This document shows positions 36,333 to 44,764 of a DNA stretch of 64,000 nt, in pieces (position 1 is the stretch's first letter; every line of letters starts with the position of its first letter). The stretch spans positions 62,001 to 126,000 of the forward strand of contig NZ_JBPOEA010000003.1 in the NCBI RefSeq assembly GCF_052060035.1, given 5' to 3'. The DNA is from Fodinibius sp052060035 (lineage in GTDB: Bacteria > Bacteroidota > Rhodothermia > Balneolales > Balneolaceae). The notes beneath the pieces were generated by a model. It saw nothing but the letters and a program-made list of their open reading frames with translations. It ran no database searches and was not told the DNA's origin. Both the position numbers and the translations under genes were made by a program.

Positions 36333-37484
36333 TTACTCATTCAGAGCTCCTACCTGTGCAGGATAACAACCCAGCACTTTCAGCGAGCTGGCTTCCTGCT
36401 CTAACTCTTGGAGGGCCACGCGAATCTCAGGGCTTGCAATATTTCCCTCTATATCCAGATAAAATTGATACTTCCATGGTTCATTGGGCTTGGGACGTGA
36501 TTCAAGCTTCGTCATATCAATGCCATGATCGGCAAGAATATTCAGGCAGCCGACCAGCGCTCCCTGCTCGTGGGTAGTCACCATTAAAAGCGATGTTTTG
36601 CATGGAATTTGTCGATCAATTTCTACCGCCTGAGGTCCTACCACTACAAAACGGGTAAAATTCTCGGATTGATTGGCTAAATCCCGTTTCAAAATTTTGA
36701 GTCCATAAATTTCAGCAGCATAACTTCCGGCAATGGCGGCCTGAGATAGATCCCCGTCCTCGAGTACTTTCTTCGCTGACATAGCCGTATCGATATACGA
36801 CTCCACCTTACAGTCATGCAGTGTTGCCAAAAAGTTACTGCATTGTGCTATCGCCTGAGGATGTGACATAATGCGACGAATCCGATTCATGGGAACTTCC
36901 TCTAATGCCAGTAGGCAGTGAATGATCCGTATAGCCTCTTCCCCCACTATATGCAATTCGTCATCCGCCAATAAATCGTAGGTTTCGCGAATGGAACCGG
37001 CCGTGGTATTTTCGATAGGTAAGATCGCATAATCTACTTTTTGCTCTTTCACTGCCTCGGCGGCTTGACGAAAGGTGTCGTAGCCAAAACAATCGACCTG
37101 CGCGTAACGCTCTTCGAAATGACGAAAAGCTGCCTGATGACTAAAGGCTCCATCCGTCCCCTGATAAGCCACTCGAACGGTATCTGCATTCTTTTGTTCA
37201 TTCTGATGATCAACCAGCGAATGGGTCTGAAATCGTACTGAATGATGGATAATATCCTTAAAAAGCTGCTCGGCAAAATAGCGATCGAGTCCCTCTTGAC
37301 GAGCTAATTTCGTTATTTTTTCCAACAGTTCTTCTTCCCGCTTGTTATCACGAATCCTGGATTTTTTGTCAAGTTTTAGCTCCGATATTTCGCGTACCAG
37401 TTTTTGTCGTTTTGCCAAAGCCTCAACAATGGCCTTATCGGTTTCATCGAGCAGTTTTCGGATGGAATCGAGTTTATCAGACAT
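36333..37484 (-). CDS. pheA: Bifunctional chorismate mutase / prephenate dehydratase (P-protein)
   Basis: A 383-residue bifunctional enzyme of phenylalanine synthesis. Residues about 1-85 form an AroQ chorismate mutase (IRKLLDETDKAIVEALAKRQKLV, with KLDKKSRIRDNKREEELL). Residues about 105-285 are prephenate dehydratase, with VAYQGTDGAFSHQAA, DYAILPIENTTAGSI, HCLLALE and the catalytic motif NFTRFVVVG. Residues about 295-380 are an ACT regulatory domain with the Phe-binding ESRP motif (KLESRPKPNEPWKYQFYLD). It should be feedback-inhibited by phenylalanine. Gene length agrees with the fused family. It ends 6 bp from the HD gene. Confidence 0.95.
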   Translation of the reverse strand: MSDKLDSIRKLLDETDKAIVEALAKRQKLVREISELKLDKKSRIRDNKREEELLEKITKLARQEGLDRYFAEQLFKDIIHHSVRFQTHSLVDHQNEQKNADTVRVAYQGTDGAFSHQAAFRHFEERYAQVDCFGYDTFRQAAEAVKEQKVDYAILPIENTTAGSIRETYDLLADDELHIVGEEAIRIIHCLLALEEVPMNRIRRIMSHPQAIAQCSNFLATLHDCKVESYIDTAMSAKKVLEDGDLSQAAIAGSYAAEIYGLKILKRDLANQSENFTRFVVVGPQAVEIDRQIPCKTSLLMVTTHEQGALVGCLNILADHGIDMTKLESRPKPNEPWKYQFYLDIEGNIASPEIRVALQELEQEASSLKVLGCYPAQVGALNE

Positions 37485-37603
37485 TAAAATAAATCACAAT
37501 TAGATTGAATGAGAAAAAGGTAGAATATTGTATTGCCAACTTTAATAAAAATATAATTATCTAAGCCCCTTTGACTGAATATAAATCATCAGGCTCCAAT
37601 ATT

Positions 37604-37632
37604 AAGAATAAAGCTCCCCATTTGAAGGAGCT
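37604..37632 (-). terminator. Weak terminator of the ABC export operon
   Basis: A six-base stem AGCTCC/GGAGCT (37612-37617 with 37627-37632) with a nine-base loop is followed on the minus strand by TTTATTCTT. It lies 45 bp past the last permease stop. The stem is short, so termination may be partial. Confidence 0.45.
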
Positions 37633-37676
37633 CCATCCAATTGGTAATTAATGAGGAGATATATCAGAGCAAAATA

Positions 37677-38795
37677 TCAAGATGTCGACTTGCGATACCT
37701 GAAGATTGCAGCGGGCAGAATAACCCCCGCCATAACAGTTAACAAGCCAACCAAGTGCTGTACTTCACTCCAACCGGCACCTTTCAGTAAAACCATCCGC
37801 ATAATTTTAATAAAGTGGGCGACAGGATTAAATAATGTCAGCTCTTGTGCCCACACCGGCATACTTTCTATGGGGGTGAACAGTCCGCCCATGAGGATGA
37901 AAACGACCATCAGGAACCAAGCAATGAACATGGCTTGCTGTTGCGTATTAGTGATGGTGGATATAAAAAGCCCCAATCCTTCCACCACAAGTAAATAGAT
38001 TCCCGCTATTAAAAATAGTAGCCAAACACTTCCAACGAAGGGTATTCCAAATCCAAACCGTGCAATTACCAACCCCAGGGCAAGTTCAAATAACCCGATA
38101 ATCCAGAATGGCAATAATTTTCCCGTAATAAATTGATACCGACTTATAGGAGTTACATTTAGCTGTTCAATGGTGCCAATCTCTCGTTCACGCACAATAT
38201 TCATCCCCGATAAAAACATCCCAATCATCGAAACAAGCACCACTAAAATGCCGGGTACCATATATTGTATATAATCAAGATTAGGATTGTACCAGCTGGC
38301 GGGTATGACTTCAATACTCTGCCGGTTGGTAAACTCCATACTTCGTACGTTTGGACGAATTTCGGTGTTAAAATCCTGTATAATTGAACGCCCATAGCCT
38401 TGGATGAGTCCTGCCGTCGTGCCGTCCACGGCGTCAATATTCATTTGTACTGAAGTAGCCCCTCCCGATTGTAAATGTTGTTCGAAATCCTGTGGAATCA
38501 CCAACGTCAACCGTACATCATTACTACGCATTTTCTCAGTCCCATCTCCCACATCAAATGAACTGCTTTCCAGGGTAAAGTATCCCGATGCCTGAAATTT
38601 CTGTACCAATTCGCGGGAAGCAGACGATTGATCAAAATCGACCAAATGGAAGTTTACTTCCCGGAGCTCATATGTTGCCGCAAAAGATAGGATAACTAAC
38701 TGCACCACCGGCATCAGGAAGATAATTGGCAGCATTCCCTTGTTACGGAAAATCTGCAGGAACTCTTTTTGTAAAAGAAATTTTACCGTTCTCAT
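37677..38795 (-). CDS. ABC-2 type transporter permease (YbhR-like)
   Basis: A 372-residue permease of the ABC-2 superfamily. It has one N-terminal helix (KGMLPIIFLMPVVQLVILSF), an extracytoplasmic domain of about 140 residues, and five C-terminal helices starting near 180 (MVPGILVVLVSMIGMFLSGMNIVREREIGTIEQLN is the conserved coupling region). It resembles E. coli YbhR/YbhS and acts with a partner of the same type. It is the last gene of the tetR-led export operon, with its start overlapping the preceding permease gene by 4 bp (ATGA). The sequence after its stop holds the weak terminator. Confidence 0.88.
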   Translation of the reverse strand: MRTVKFLLQKEFLQIFRNKGMLPIIFLMPVVQLVILSFAATYELREVNFHLVDFDQSSASRELVQKFQASGYFTLESSSFDVGDGTEKMRSNDVRLTLVIPQDFEQHLQSGGATSVQMNIDAVDGTTAGLIQGYGRSIIQDFNTEIRPNVRSMEFTNRQSIEVIPASWYNPNLDYIQYMVPGILVVLVSMIGMFLSGMNIVREREIGTIEQLNVTPISRYQFITGKLLPFWIIGLFELALGLVIARFGFGIPFVGSVWLLFLIAGIYLLVVEGLGLFISTITNTQQQAMFIAWFLMVVFILMGGLFTPIESMPVWAQELTLFNPVAHFIKIMRMVLLKGAGWSEVQHLVGLLTVMAGVILPAAIFRYRKSTS

Positions 38796-39901
38796 TGCAG
38801 TCTCACCTTAAAATTCTTTACGCTAAGTGCTATAAATCCTAAAGTCATCAAAAACAATATCAGCGTTTCTTTCCACAGCAGAAGCAAACTTGAATCTTTA
38901 AGCATAATGCTGCGCACAATCACCAGAAACCAGCGAGCCGGAATAATATTACTGAACCATTGTAGTGGCCATGGCATGCTGGAAATGGGGAAGATAAAAC
39001 CCGATAAAAGTACCGTTGGCAATAATAAACCCGCCAATGCTACCATCATTGCTGTCTGCTGATCATTGGCCTTCGTAGAGATAAATACTCCGAGCGCCAA
39101 TGCAGTAAAAATGAAAAGCAATGATTCCGCCATAAAAAGACCGTATGAGCCACGAAACGGAACCACGAACACCCACGCTGCCAGTGCTAATACGGTGAGC
39201 ACATTTACAAAAGCCAATACCAGATAGGGTAACACTTTCCCAATAATAATCTGCGCCGGGCGCAATGGCGAAACGAGTAAAATCTCCATATTTCCCATCT
39301 CTTTTTCACGGGTGATTGAAATGGACGTCATTAATGCAGATATTAGCATCAATATTACGGCTATAAGTCCCGGCACAAATAAGTTTACACTTTCCAGCTG
39401 CGGATTAAATAACATATTGGCATTTGCACTTACTCCCTTATTGTTCACATCGGGCAACCCACTTCCCCGCTGCTGCCAATCTACAATAATGGAGGTCGAA
39501 TACTGCTGTATAAGCTGTGCTAAATTAGGATTGGAAGCATCGGTGATAATATTGACCGCAGGCTGTTCCCCGCGCTCTAATTTCCGGGCAAAGTCAGATT
39601 CAAAAACAACAACTTCATTTATTTCGCCCTGCTGGAACAGCTCTTCAATTTCATTATATCCCCTTATAGCCCCTTCCACCGAAAAGTAATTGGATGCATT
39701 TATTTTACTCGTAATCTGACGCGTTACCGCATCATGGGAGTTATCAAGGACCGCCACTTTCGCATTCTCGACTTCATTGCGAATAGCAAAACCAAATAAA
39801 AGCATCTGGATAATGGGCATACCAAACAACACCAACAACGTCCTCTTGTCGCGGTAAATCTGTTTAAATTCTTTGACTACGAAACCTTTAAATGAGCTCA
39901 T
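38792..39901 (-). CDS. ABC-2 type transporter permease (YbhS-like)
   Basis: A 369-residue ABC-2 permease paralogous to its neighbour. It has an N-terminal helix (RTLLVLFGMPIIQMLLFGFAI), an extracytoplasmic domain with INASNYFSVEGAIRGYNEIEELFQQ, and a C-terminal block of helices starting at LFVPGLIAVILMLISALMTSISITREKEMGNMEILLVSPL. The two permeases probably form a heterodimeric channel, as do YbhS and YbhR. A 25-bp gap separates it from the preceding ATPase, and it overlaps the next permease by 4 bp. It likely exports a drug, lipid or other hydrophobic compound; the substrate is unknown. Confidence 0.88.
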   Translation of the reverse strand: MSSFKGFVVKEFKQIYRDKRTLLVLFGMPIIQMLLFGFAIRNEVENAKVAVLDNSHDAVTRQITSKINASNYFSVEGAIRGYNEIEELFQQGEINEVVVFESDFARKLERGEQPAVNIITDASNPNLAQLIQQYSTSIIVDWQQRGSGLPDVNNKGVSANANMLFNPQLESVNLFVPGLIAVILMLISALMTSISITREKEMGNMEILLVSPLRPAQIIIGKVLPYLVLAFVNVLTVLALAAWVFVVPFRGSYGLFMAESLLFIFTALALGVFISTKANDQQTAMMVALAGLLLPTVLLSGFIFPISSMPWPLQWFSNIIPARWFLVIVRSIMLKDSSLLLLWKETLILFLMTLGFIALSVKNFKVRLQ

Positions 39902-39926
39902 AATTGGGCTATGCTAAGTACTTTTT

Positions 39927-40673
39927 CTATCCTTCGCCTCGCTTTGCTCCTCGTGCCAGCTGAATAAATACTTCCTCAATATCAACAGCCTTAAACTCCT
40001 CTTTTAATGCGGCCGGATTATCTAAGGCATCAATACGACCATCTACCATGATGGAAACCCGATCACAATACTCCGCCTCATCCATATAGTGTGTTGTCAC
40101 AAATACGGTTGTTCCTTCCTCTGCCACTTTATAAATCTGCTCCCAGAACTGTCGTCGTGTTATCGGATCAACCCCACCCGTGGGCTCATCCAGAAAAACG
40201 ATTTGAGGCTCGTGTATTAACGCCACAGAAAAAGCCAGCTTTTGCTTCCATCCCAATGGCAAGGAGCCTATTTTCTTTTTTTGAAGCTCCTGCATACCCA
40301 GCCTCTCAATCAGCTGTTGTGACTTTTGACTAATCACATTATTTGAAAGTCCGTAAATACCCCCATACAGCCGAATATTCTCACGCACCGTCAAATCCTC
40401 ATACAGCGAGAACTTTTGACTCATGTATCCAATCTGCTTTTTGACCTGCTCGGCTTGCTTTTCCACGTCAAAACCGGCTACCCATGCCTTTCCTTCCGTT
40501 GGAGCCAACAAGCCTGTCAACATGCGCATGGCCGTTGTCTTTCCCGCACCATTGCCCCCCAGAAATCCAAAAATTTCTCCACGCTCCACCTCGAATGAGA
40601 TGTGATCCACAGCCGTAAAATCACCGAACTTTCGCGTCAAATTTTCTACCTTTATTATAGAATCATCCATCAT
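39927..40673 (-). CDS. ABC transporter ATP-binding protein (YbhF C-terminal-half-like)
   Basis: A 248-residue ATPase of an ABC-2 exporter. Walker A is GGNGAGKTT (about 38-46). The signature motif is the unusual LPLGWKQKLAFSVAL in place of LSGGQ; E. coli YbhF has a similar sequence in its C-terminal half. Walker B with the glutamate is IVFLDEPTGGVDP, and the switch histidine is in VTTHYMDEAE. The start is set at ATG 40671-40673 because the upstream TTG at 40676 adds only one residue. Its start lies 11 bp inside the end of the preceding ATPase gene, so translation is coupled. Together with that gene it would replace the fused YbhF of E. coli. Confidence 0.9.
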   Translation of the reverse strand: MMDDSIIKVENLTRKFGDFTAVDHISFEVERGEIFGFLGGNGAGKTTAMRMLTGLLAPTEGKAWVAGFDVEKQAEQVKKQIGYMSQKFSLYEDLTVRENIRLYGGIYGLSNNVISQKSQQLIERLGMQELQKKKIGSLPLGWKQKLAFSVALIHEPQIVFLDEPTGGVDPITRRQFWEQIYKVAEEGTTVFVTTHYMDEAEYCDRVSIMVDGRIDALDNPAALKEEFKAVDIEEVFIQLARGAKRGEG

Positions 40674-41586
40674 CAACCTCCTGCATCATCAACCGCATAA
40701 ATGTATCTTCAATATCCGGTGCAATTTTCTTTACCCGGGGATTATTGATTCCATTAGCCTTCAAATAATTCATCAATTCATCCCTGTTAACATCGGTTCG
40801 CTGATCGGTGTAGTGAATATATTCTCCAAACGGCTGTACCGATTCCGCATATTTATAATTTCGGAGAACTTGTATTAATCGATATTTATTAGCGGATGCG
40901 ACTGCCCACAGATCATTATCAAATTGATTGGTGATCGCTTCAGGGGTATCGATGGATAGGATGTTGCCCTCCTGCATTAATGCTACGCGATCACACTGTT
41001 CGGCTTCATCCATATAGGGCGTGGAAACTAAAATCGTAATATTTTCTTCTTTGAGGTGATGCAGCATCTGCCAAAATTCCTTCCGCGAAACCGCATCCAC
41101 GCCTGTGGTGGGCTCATCTAAAAACAGTACCTTCGGCTTATGGATGAGCGCACAGCTCAGCGCCAGTTTTTGCTTCATGCCTCCGGAAAGCGCTCCGGCC
41201 ATTCGATCCTTAAACGGTTCAAGTTGGCTGAATATCGGTTTTATGAGATCATAGTTGGCCTCAATGGTCGTACCAAAAACGGAAGCGAAAAAAGAAAGAT
41301 TTTCTTCTACCGACAAATCTTGGTAAAGCGAAAAACGCCCCGGCATATACCCTACTTTGGGTCGTATCTTTTTATAGTCAGAAACGATATCCAATCCCAA
41401 TACCGATCCGTTCCCGGAATCAGGTTTCAGCAATGTCGTAAGAATCCGAAACAGCGTTGTTTTTCCAGCCCCATCGGGCCCAATGAGTCCAAAGAGCTCT
41501 CCCTCTTCTACTTCAAAAGAAATTCCCTTTACAGCTTTGGTCTTGCCGTAGGTTTTAATAAGATTTTTAATCTTGATCGGTTTCAT
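40663..41586 (-). CDS. ABC transporter ATP-binding protein (YbhF N-terminal-half-like)
   Basis: A 307-residue ATPase. Walker A is GPDGAGKTT (about 36-44), the signature is LSGGMKQKLALSCAL, Walker B is KVLFLDEPTTGVDAVSRKE, and the switch region is VSTPYMDEAEQ, where the usual histidine is replaced by proline (TPYM instead of THYM). The C-terminal extension after about 220 has a short ACT-like regulatory fold. It matches the N-terminal half of E. coli YbhF. It is followed by the second ATPase with an 11-bp overlap. The missing H-loop histidine suggests that this half may be catalytically weak and the partner supplies most activity; this is an inference. Confidence 0.9.
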   Translation of the reverse strand: MKPIKIKNLIKTYGKTKAVKGISFEVEEGELFGLIGPDGAGKTTLFRILTTLLKPDSGNGSVLGLDIVSDYKKIRPKVGYMPGRFSLYQDLSVEENLSFFASVFGTTIEANYDLIKPIFSQLEPFKDRMAGALSGGMKQKLALSCALIHKPKVLFLDEPTTGVDAVSRKEFWQMLHHLKEENITILVSTPYMDEAEQCDRVALMQEGNILSIDTPEAITNQFDNDLWAVASANKYRLIQVLRNYKYAESVQPFGEYIHYTDQRTDVNRDELMNYLKANGINNPRVKKIAPDIEDTFMRLMMQEVDDG

Positions 41587-41606
41587 ATCGTTGTCTTAAG
41601 CAAGAT

Positions 41607-41684
41607 GTCATGCTGAATTAATTTCAGCATCTATAATTAAATTATAAGTGATACTTAAGATCCTGAAACAAGTTCAGGATGACA
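41607..41684. repeat. REP-like nested inverted repeat between hlyD and the ATPase genes
   Basis: Two small hairpins lie in the 111-bp gap between the hlyD stop (41698) and the ATPase start. Hairpin one is ATGCTGAA/TTCAGCAT (41610-41617 with 41623-41630). Hairpin two is ATCCTGAA/TTCAGGAT (41660-41667 with 41673-41680). The outer arms TGTCATGCTGAA (from 41607) and TTCAGGATGACA (to 41684) also match as an inverted repeat over 11 of 12 positions. This layout matches a dispersed extragenic palindrome common in bacterial chromosomes. Confidence 0.7.
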
Positions 41685-41697
41685 CTATACCCTGTGA

Positions 41698-42600
41698 CTA
41701 AAAATTCACCTCTCCGGGCATGCCAATTTTTAGTATTCCATCCGGGTTCGGCACTTTTATCTTTATGGCATAAACCTGAGTGACACGCTCCTCTTTGGTT
41801 TGAATCATTTTGGGAGTAAATTCAGCCTGCGATGCAATCCAGCTAATCCTTCCGCCAAGTTGCTGATTCTCGTCTGCATTTTTATCAACCACCACCTCTA
41901 CCTGTTGTCCCAGTTTTATTGAAGGCAGCTGAGCCCCGCTTACATACGCCCGGAGTTCCAGCGTATCTAAACTTGCAATTTTGTAAAGCGGCTGGCCCTG
42001 TCCCACAAGTTCATAGGTTTCTACAAAAGTAGTAAGCACTGTCCCACGTATAGGATTCATCACATGAGCATCCCCAAGCTGTTGCTCTACCTGCTTTAAG
42101 CGTGCGTCAACGGATTTTATATCTGCGCGAATCGCCTTTTTCTGGGTTTCCAAAGCCTGAATCTGTTTCTGTATGGTCTTGACATTCCCTTCTGCGTCAT
42201 CCAACTGTTGCTGGGTCGCCGCAGCGTCCTTTCTCATTGCACGTATTCTATTCAGATTCTTCTGGGCTGTCTCCAGTTTTTGTTGCTGAACCGCAATTTC
42301 TGCATCAACATTATCAATTTTGGATTCTGCAGCTTCCTGCTGGGATAGCAGTTCATCCCTCTTCAAACTCAACTGCACCGTGTCGATTACCGCCACCTGT
42401 GTTCCCGCCGCCACAGTTTCTCCTTCTGATACCGAGAAAGACAATAGCTCTCCGGAAGTCTGAGCTGAAACGGTCGTTTCTACGGCTTCAAATTGTCCGT
42501 ACGCATCTGATTTTCCATCATTAGCACACCCGGTAATCACCAAAAGAAAGAACATGCTAATCCATACACCAAATAGCTTACTTTGCTCAAATCTCATCAT
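41698..42600 (-). CDS. HlyD-family periplasmic adaptor lipoprotein
   Basis: A 300-residue membrane-fusion protein joining the ABC exporter to TolC. From the ATG at 42600 it has a lipoprotein signal: LFGVWISMFFLLVITGC with the lipid-modified cysteine at about residue 25. An earlier ATG at 42648 would overlap tolC by 41 bp and is not needed. The lipoyl-like half-motif SGELLSFSVSEGETVAAGTQ is followed by a long coiled coil (about 75-170) with LLSQQEAAESKIDNVDAEIAVQQQKLETAQ. The second half-motif and the beta-barrel region are around 185-290. It matches E. coli YbhG in role and place. It is 7 bp downstream of tolC on the minus strand. Confidence 0.9.
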   Translation of the reverse strand: MMRFEQSKLFGVWISMFFLLVITGCANDGKSDAYGQFEAVETTVSAQTSGELLSFSVSEGETVAAGTQVAVIDTVQLSLKRDELLSQQEAAESKIDNVDAEIAVQQQKLETAQKNLNRIRAMRKDAAATQQQLDDAEGNVKTIQKQIQALETQKKAIRADIKSVDARLKQVEQQLGDAHVMNPIRGTVLTTFVETYELVGQGQPLYKIASLDTLELRAYVSGAQLPSIKLGQQVEVVVDKNADENQQLGGRISWIASQAEFTPKMIQTKEERVTQVYAIKIKVPNPDGILKIGMPGEVNF

Positions 42601-42607
42601 GCTGTCT

Positions 42608-43888
42608 TTATTTATATTTTGAAATACCCACTGTTGTTTGATACTCAATTTTTGACTGCACCAGCTTTGTACGGTGTATCATCTGCGACAATCGAGCCTG
42701 GGTAACCTTACTCAATTCAGTAACATATTCCGTAGCTGTAACACTGCCATTTTTCATCTGACTTGATTTCTCATCCACCACTTTTTCTCGCAGAGCAATA
42801 ATCTGTTGATCCTGTTTTAACTGCTCCTCAAATAATTCTATCTGTTTCCTAATTTTACTCAAACTGGCTTTTAGCTGGCGTTCGAATGCTCGTTCTTCTT
42901 GGGTAACTGTTTTCTGCTTCAGCTGATAAATCTGCTGTTTTTTTGCGGCATTTTGAGTGTTCCAAAAATTCCATTGTAGTTGAAGTCCTACCATGTAAAA
43001 GGCATGTAACTCATCGTCAAACACATTATAACCCGGTCGTCCGTAGGTAGCACTGCCAAATGCTAAAAAGGAAGGCCATTTCTCAGTTTCAGCCAATTCT
43101 TTTTGGTAACTCAACACTTCCCTGTTGTTTTCAAAGAGATCGAACTCGGGACGCTGCCTCAGTATTTCGTTCCCGGCAGGTACATTTACTTGCGGCATCT
43201 GAAGTTTAGTATTGGGAGCGATCTTCTCACCAATAAGATTACTCAACATTTGATATCCGGAGGTGATATTTGATTCTATTGCTGCAGAATCCTGTCGGAC
43301 ATTGATCAGCTCTGCTTCCAGCGTGTATTTTTGACTCGGAAGAAGCACGCCGTGCCCTACCTTTGAAGATACTTCTTTAATTTGGGCTTGGAGGTTTTTC
43401 ATCAGCGTGCTGATAACTTGAAGCTGCTCCTGTGCTAACAATATCCCAAAATATACCTGATTGACCTGCTCCTTTATTTGGTGTAATGCTACCTCTGTAG
43501 TTTCATTCTCACCTTGGCCACGGATTTCCTCAAGTTTTTTCCTGATGGCCACTGCTCCACCGTTGTAGATTGTCTGAGATGCCTCGGCCGTAGCTTTGTA
43601 CTGATCTCTGCTGAGTTCGGGCGCCATAAAAGATCCGCCCGATGGAAATGGTAGTTCTGTTACTTCGGATTGGTAGGTGGCGGTTGCCCCAAAATTGAGT
43701 TGGGGATATGCCGCAGTACCAACAATCTTCCTATTCAGTTCCGTGACCTCGTTCTGCAGAGCAATCTTTCGAGCCAGCGGATAGTTGTTTTCAATCTGCA
43801 CATGGATATCGCTGAGTGAAAGTGTGTCTGTGGAAGTAGGCAGAACACCTGTGATCGTTAGAATAGAAAGCAATATTGTGGTCAACAT
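42608..43888 (-). CDS. tolC: TolC-family outer-membrane efflux protein
   Basis: A 426-residue outer-membrane channel. A hydrophobic N-terminus (LTTILLSILTITGV) serves as signal peptide, followed by SLSDIHVQIENNYPLARKIALQNEVTELNRKIVG, the first TolC repeat. Two repeats of long helices then form the periplasmic tunnel and barrel; the second contains LAETEKWPSFLAFGSATYGRPG and LQLQWNFWN. The 12-strand barrel with coiled-coil tunnel is the family fold. It sits between the TetR gene (6 bp) and the HlyD gene, completing a tripartite efflux system. It is somewhat short of E. coli TolC (471 mature), as many Bacteroidota members are. Confidence 0.9.
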   Translation of the reverse strand: MLTTILLSILTITGVLPTSTDTLSLSDIHVQIENNYPLARKIALQNEVTELNRKIVGTAAYPQLNFGATATYQSEVTELPFPSGGSFMAPELSRDQYKATAEASQTIYNGGAVAIRKKLEEIRGQGENETTEVALHQIKEQVNQVYFGILLAQEQLQVISTLMKNLQAQIKEVSSKVGHGVLLPSQKYTLEAELINVRQDSAAIESNITSGYQMLSNLIGEKIAPNTKLQMPQVNVPAGNEILRQRPEFDLFENNREVLSYQKELAETEKWPSFLAFGSATYGRPGYNVFDDELHAFYMVGLQLQWNFWNTQNAAKKQQIYQLKQKTVTQEERAFERQLKASLSKIRKQIELFEEQLKQDQQIIALREKVVDEKSSQMKNGSVTATEYVTELSKVTQARLSQMIHRTKLVQSKIEYQTTVGISKYK

Positions 43889-43894
43889 ATCAAC

Positions 43895-44500
43895 TTACTT
43901 TTTTACAGCGTTGAGAATAAATTTGGGCAGCTCTTTTTTACGTTGCTCTAAAAATTGCTGGTACTGTTCATCATTCATTTCAAAGACCGTTTCAATCATC
44001 GGACGTGCAATTAATGGAAACACACAAAGACCAATGGTATTGATGATAAATTCGCGAGGATCAATCTTTTGCATTGTGCCCGCCTCAACCTCTGCCCGGA
44101 TCTGTTTGATAAATTGCTCCGGCATTTTGAATCCTTCTTTTGTTACAAAGTTCTTAAAGCGATCAGGATGCTGGTTCATCTCATGAATCACAAATCGCGG
44201 CAAATGGGGCTGTTCACGAAACATTTCGTAATAGGTTTCCACCAGCTTTTCGATCTTGGGGACAAGTGCCAAATCTGCATTTAGTACTTGTAGTATTTCA
44301 GGAAAAAACTGTCGGATACTCTCTTGAAAAACTTGTTGAAACAACTTGTCCTTACTGCGAAAATAGTAGTGCAACATTGATTTGTTGATCCCCGCCTCAT
44401 CTGCAATTTCTTGCATTCGCGCGCCGGCAAATCCTCGTTCTTGGAAAATCTGTTTTGCCGCTTCCAAGATCTGCTCTTCGGTCTGTAATTCTTCTGACAT
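43895..44500 (-). CDS. TetR/AcrR-family transcriptional regulator of the export operon
   Basis: A 201-residue repressor. The N-terminal three-helix DNA-binding domain covers about 8-55, with EQILEAAKQIFQERGFAGARMQEIADEAGINKSMLHYYFRSKDKLFQQVF, the typical TetR pattern. A C-terminal ligand-binding helical domain follows (about 60-200). It is the first gene of the export operon, with tolC starting 6 bp later, so it probably represses its own operon. In E. coli the equivalent regulator of ybhGFSR is the TetR-family CecR/YbiH. An inverted repeat upstream, at 44541-44580, is the candidate operator. The ligand is unknown. Confidence 0.9.
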   Translation of the reverse strand: MSEELQTEEQILEAAKQIFQERGFAGARMQEIADEAGINKSMLHYYFRSKDKLFQQVFQESIRQFFPEILQVLNADLALVPKIEKLVETYYEMFREQPHLPRFVIHEMNQHPDRFKNFVTKEGFKMPEQFIKQIRAEVEAGTMQKIDPREFIINTIGLCVFPLIARPMIETVFEMNDEQYQQFLEQRKKELPKFILNAVKK

Positions 44501-44540
44501 AATTCAATTAATTTCAATTTCTTGAATAAACTAAAACATT

Positions 44541-44580
44541 CAACCATATATTTCAACTATTTGGTTAAATTATATGGTTG
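44541..44580. promoter_or_regulatory. Candidate TetR operator: 10-bp inverted repeat
   Basis: CAACCATATA (44541-44550) and TATATGGTTG (44571-44580) are perfect inverted repeats separated by 20 bp, 41-80 bp upstream of the tetR ATG. The intervening sequence contains a related TTCAACTAT half-site-like segment. The position next to the regulator start fits autoregulation of the export operon. Confidence 0.5.
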
Positions 44581-44764
44581 CAATATTGATTTGGGATGGA
44601 ATTACTTTTAAAAGCACTCAAAACAATACTAGGAAGGCGTTAGAACGTTCATAGTAATTCCTTGACCATCAGTTCAAATTCTGTCAAGGTTCAGTCTAAG
44701 AAGAGTATCTATGTTATTAGCCTGAAGAAAAACTACATTAGTAAATGAGCATAAGCCTTACTGC

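Noticed and set aside
42601..42648. ATG at 42648 as the HlyD start
   Set aside because: It overlaps tolC and precedes the lipoprotein signal. The ATG at 42600 fits the lipobox distance.
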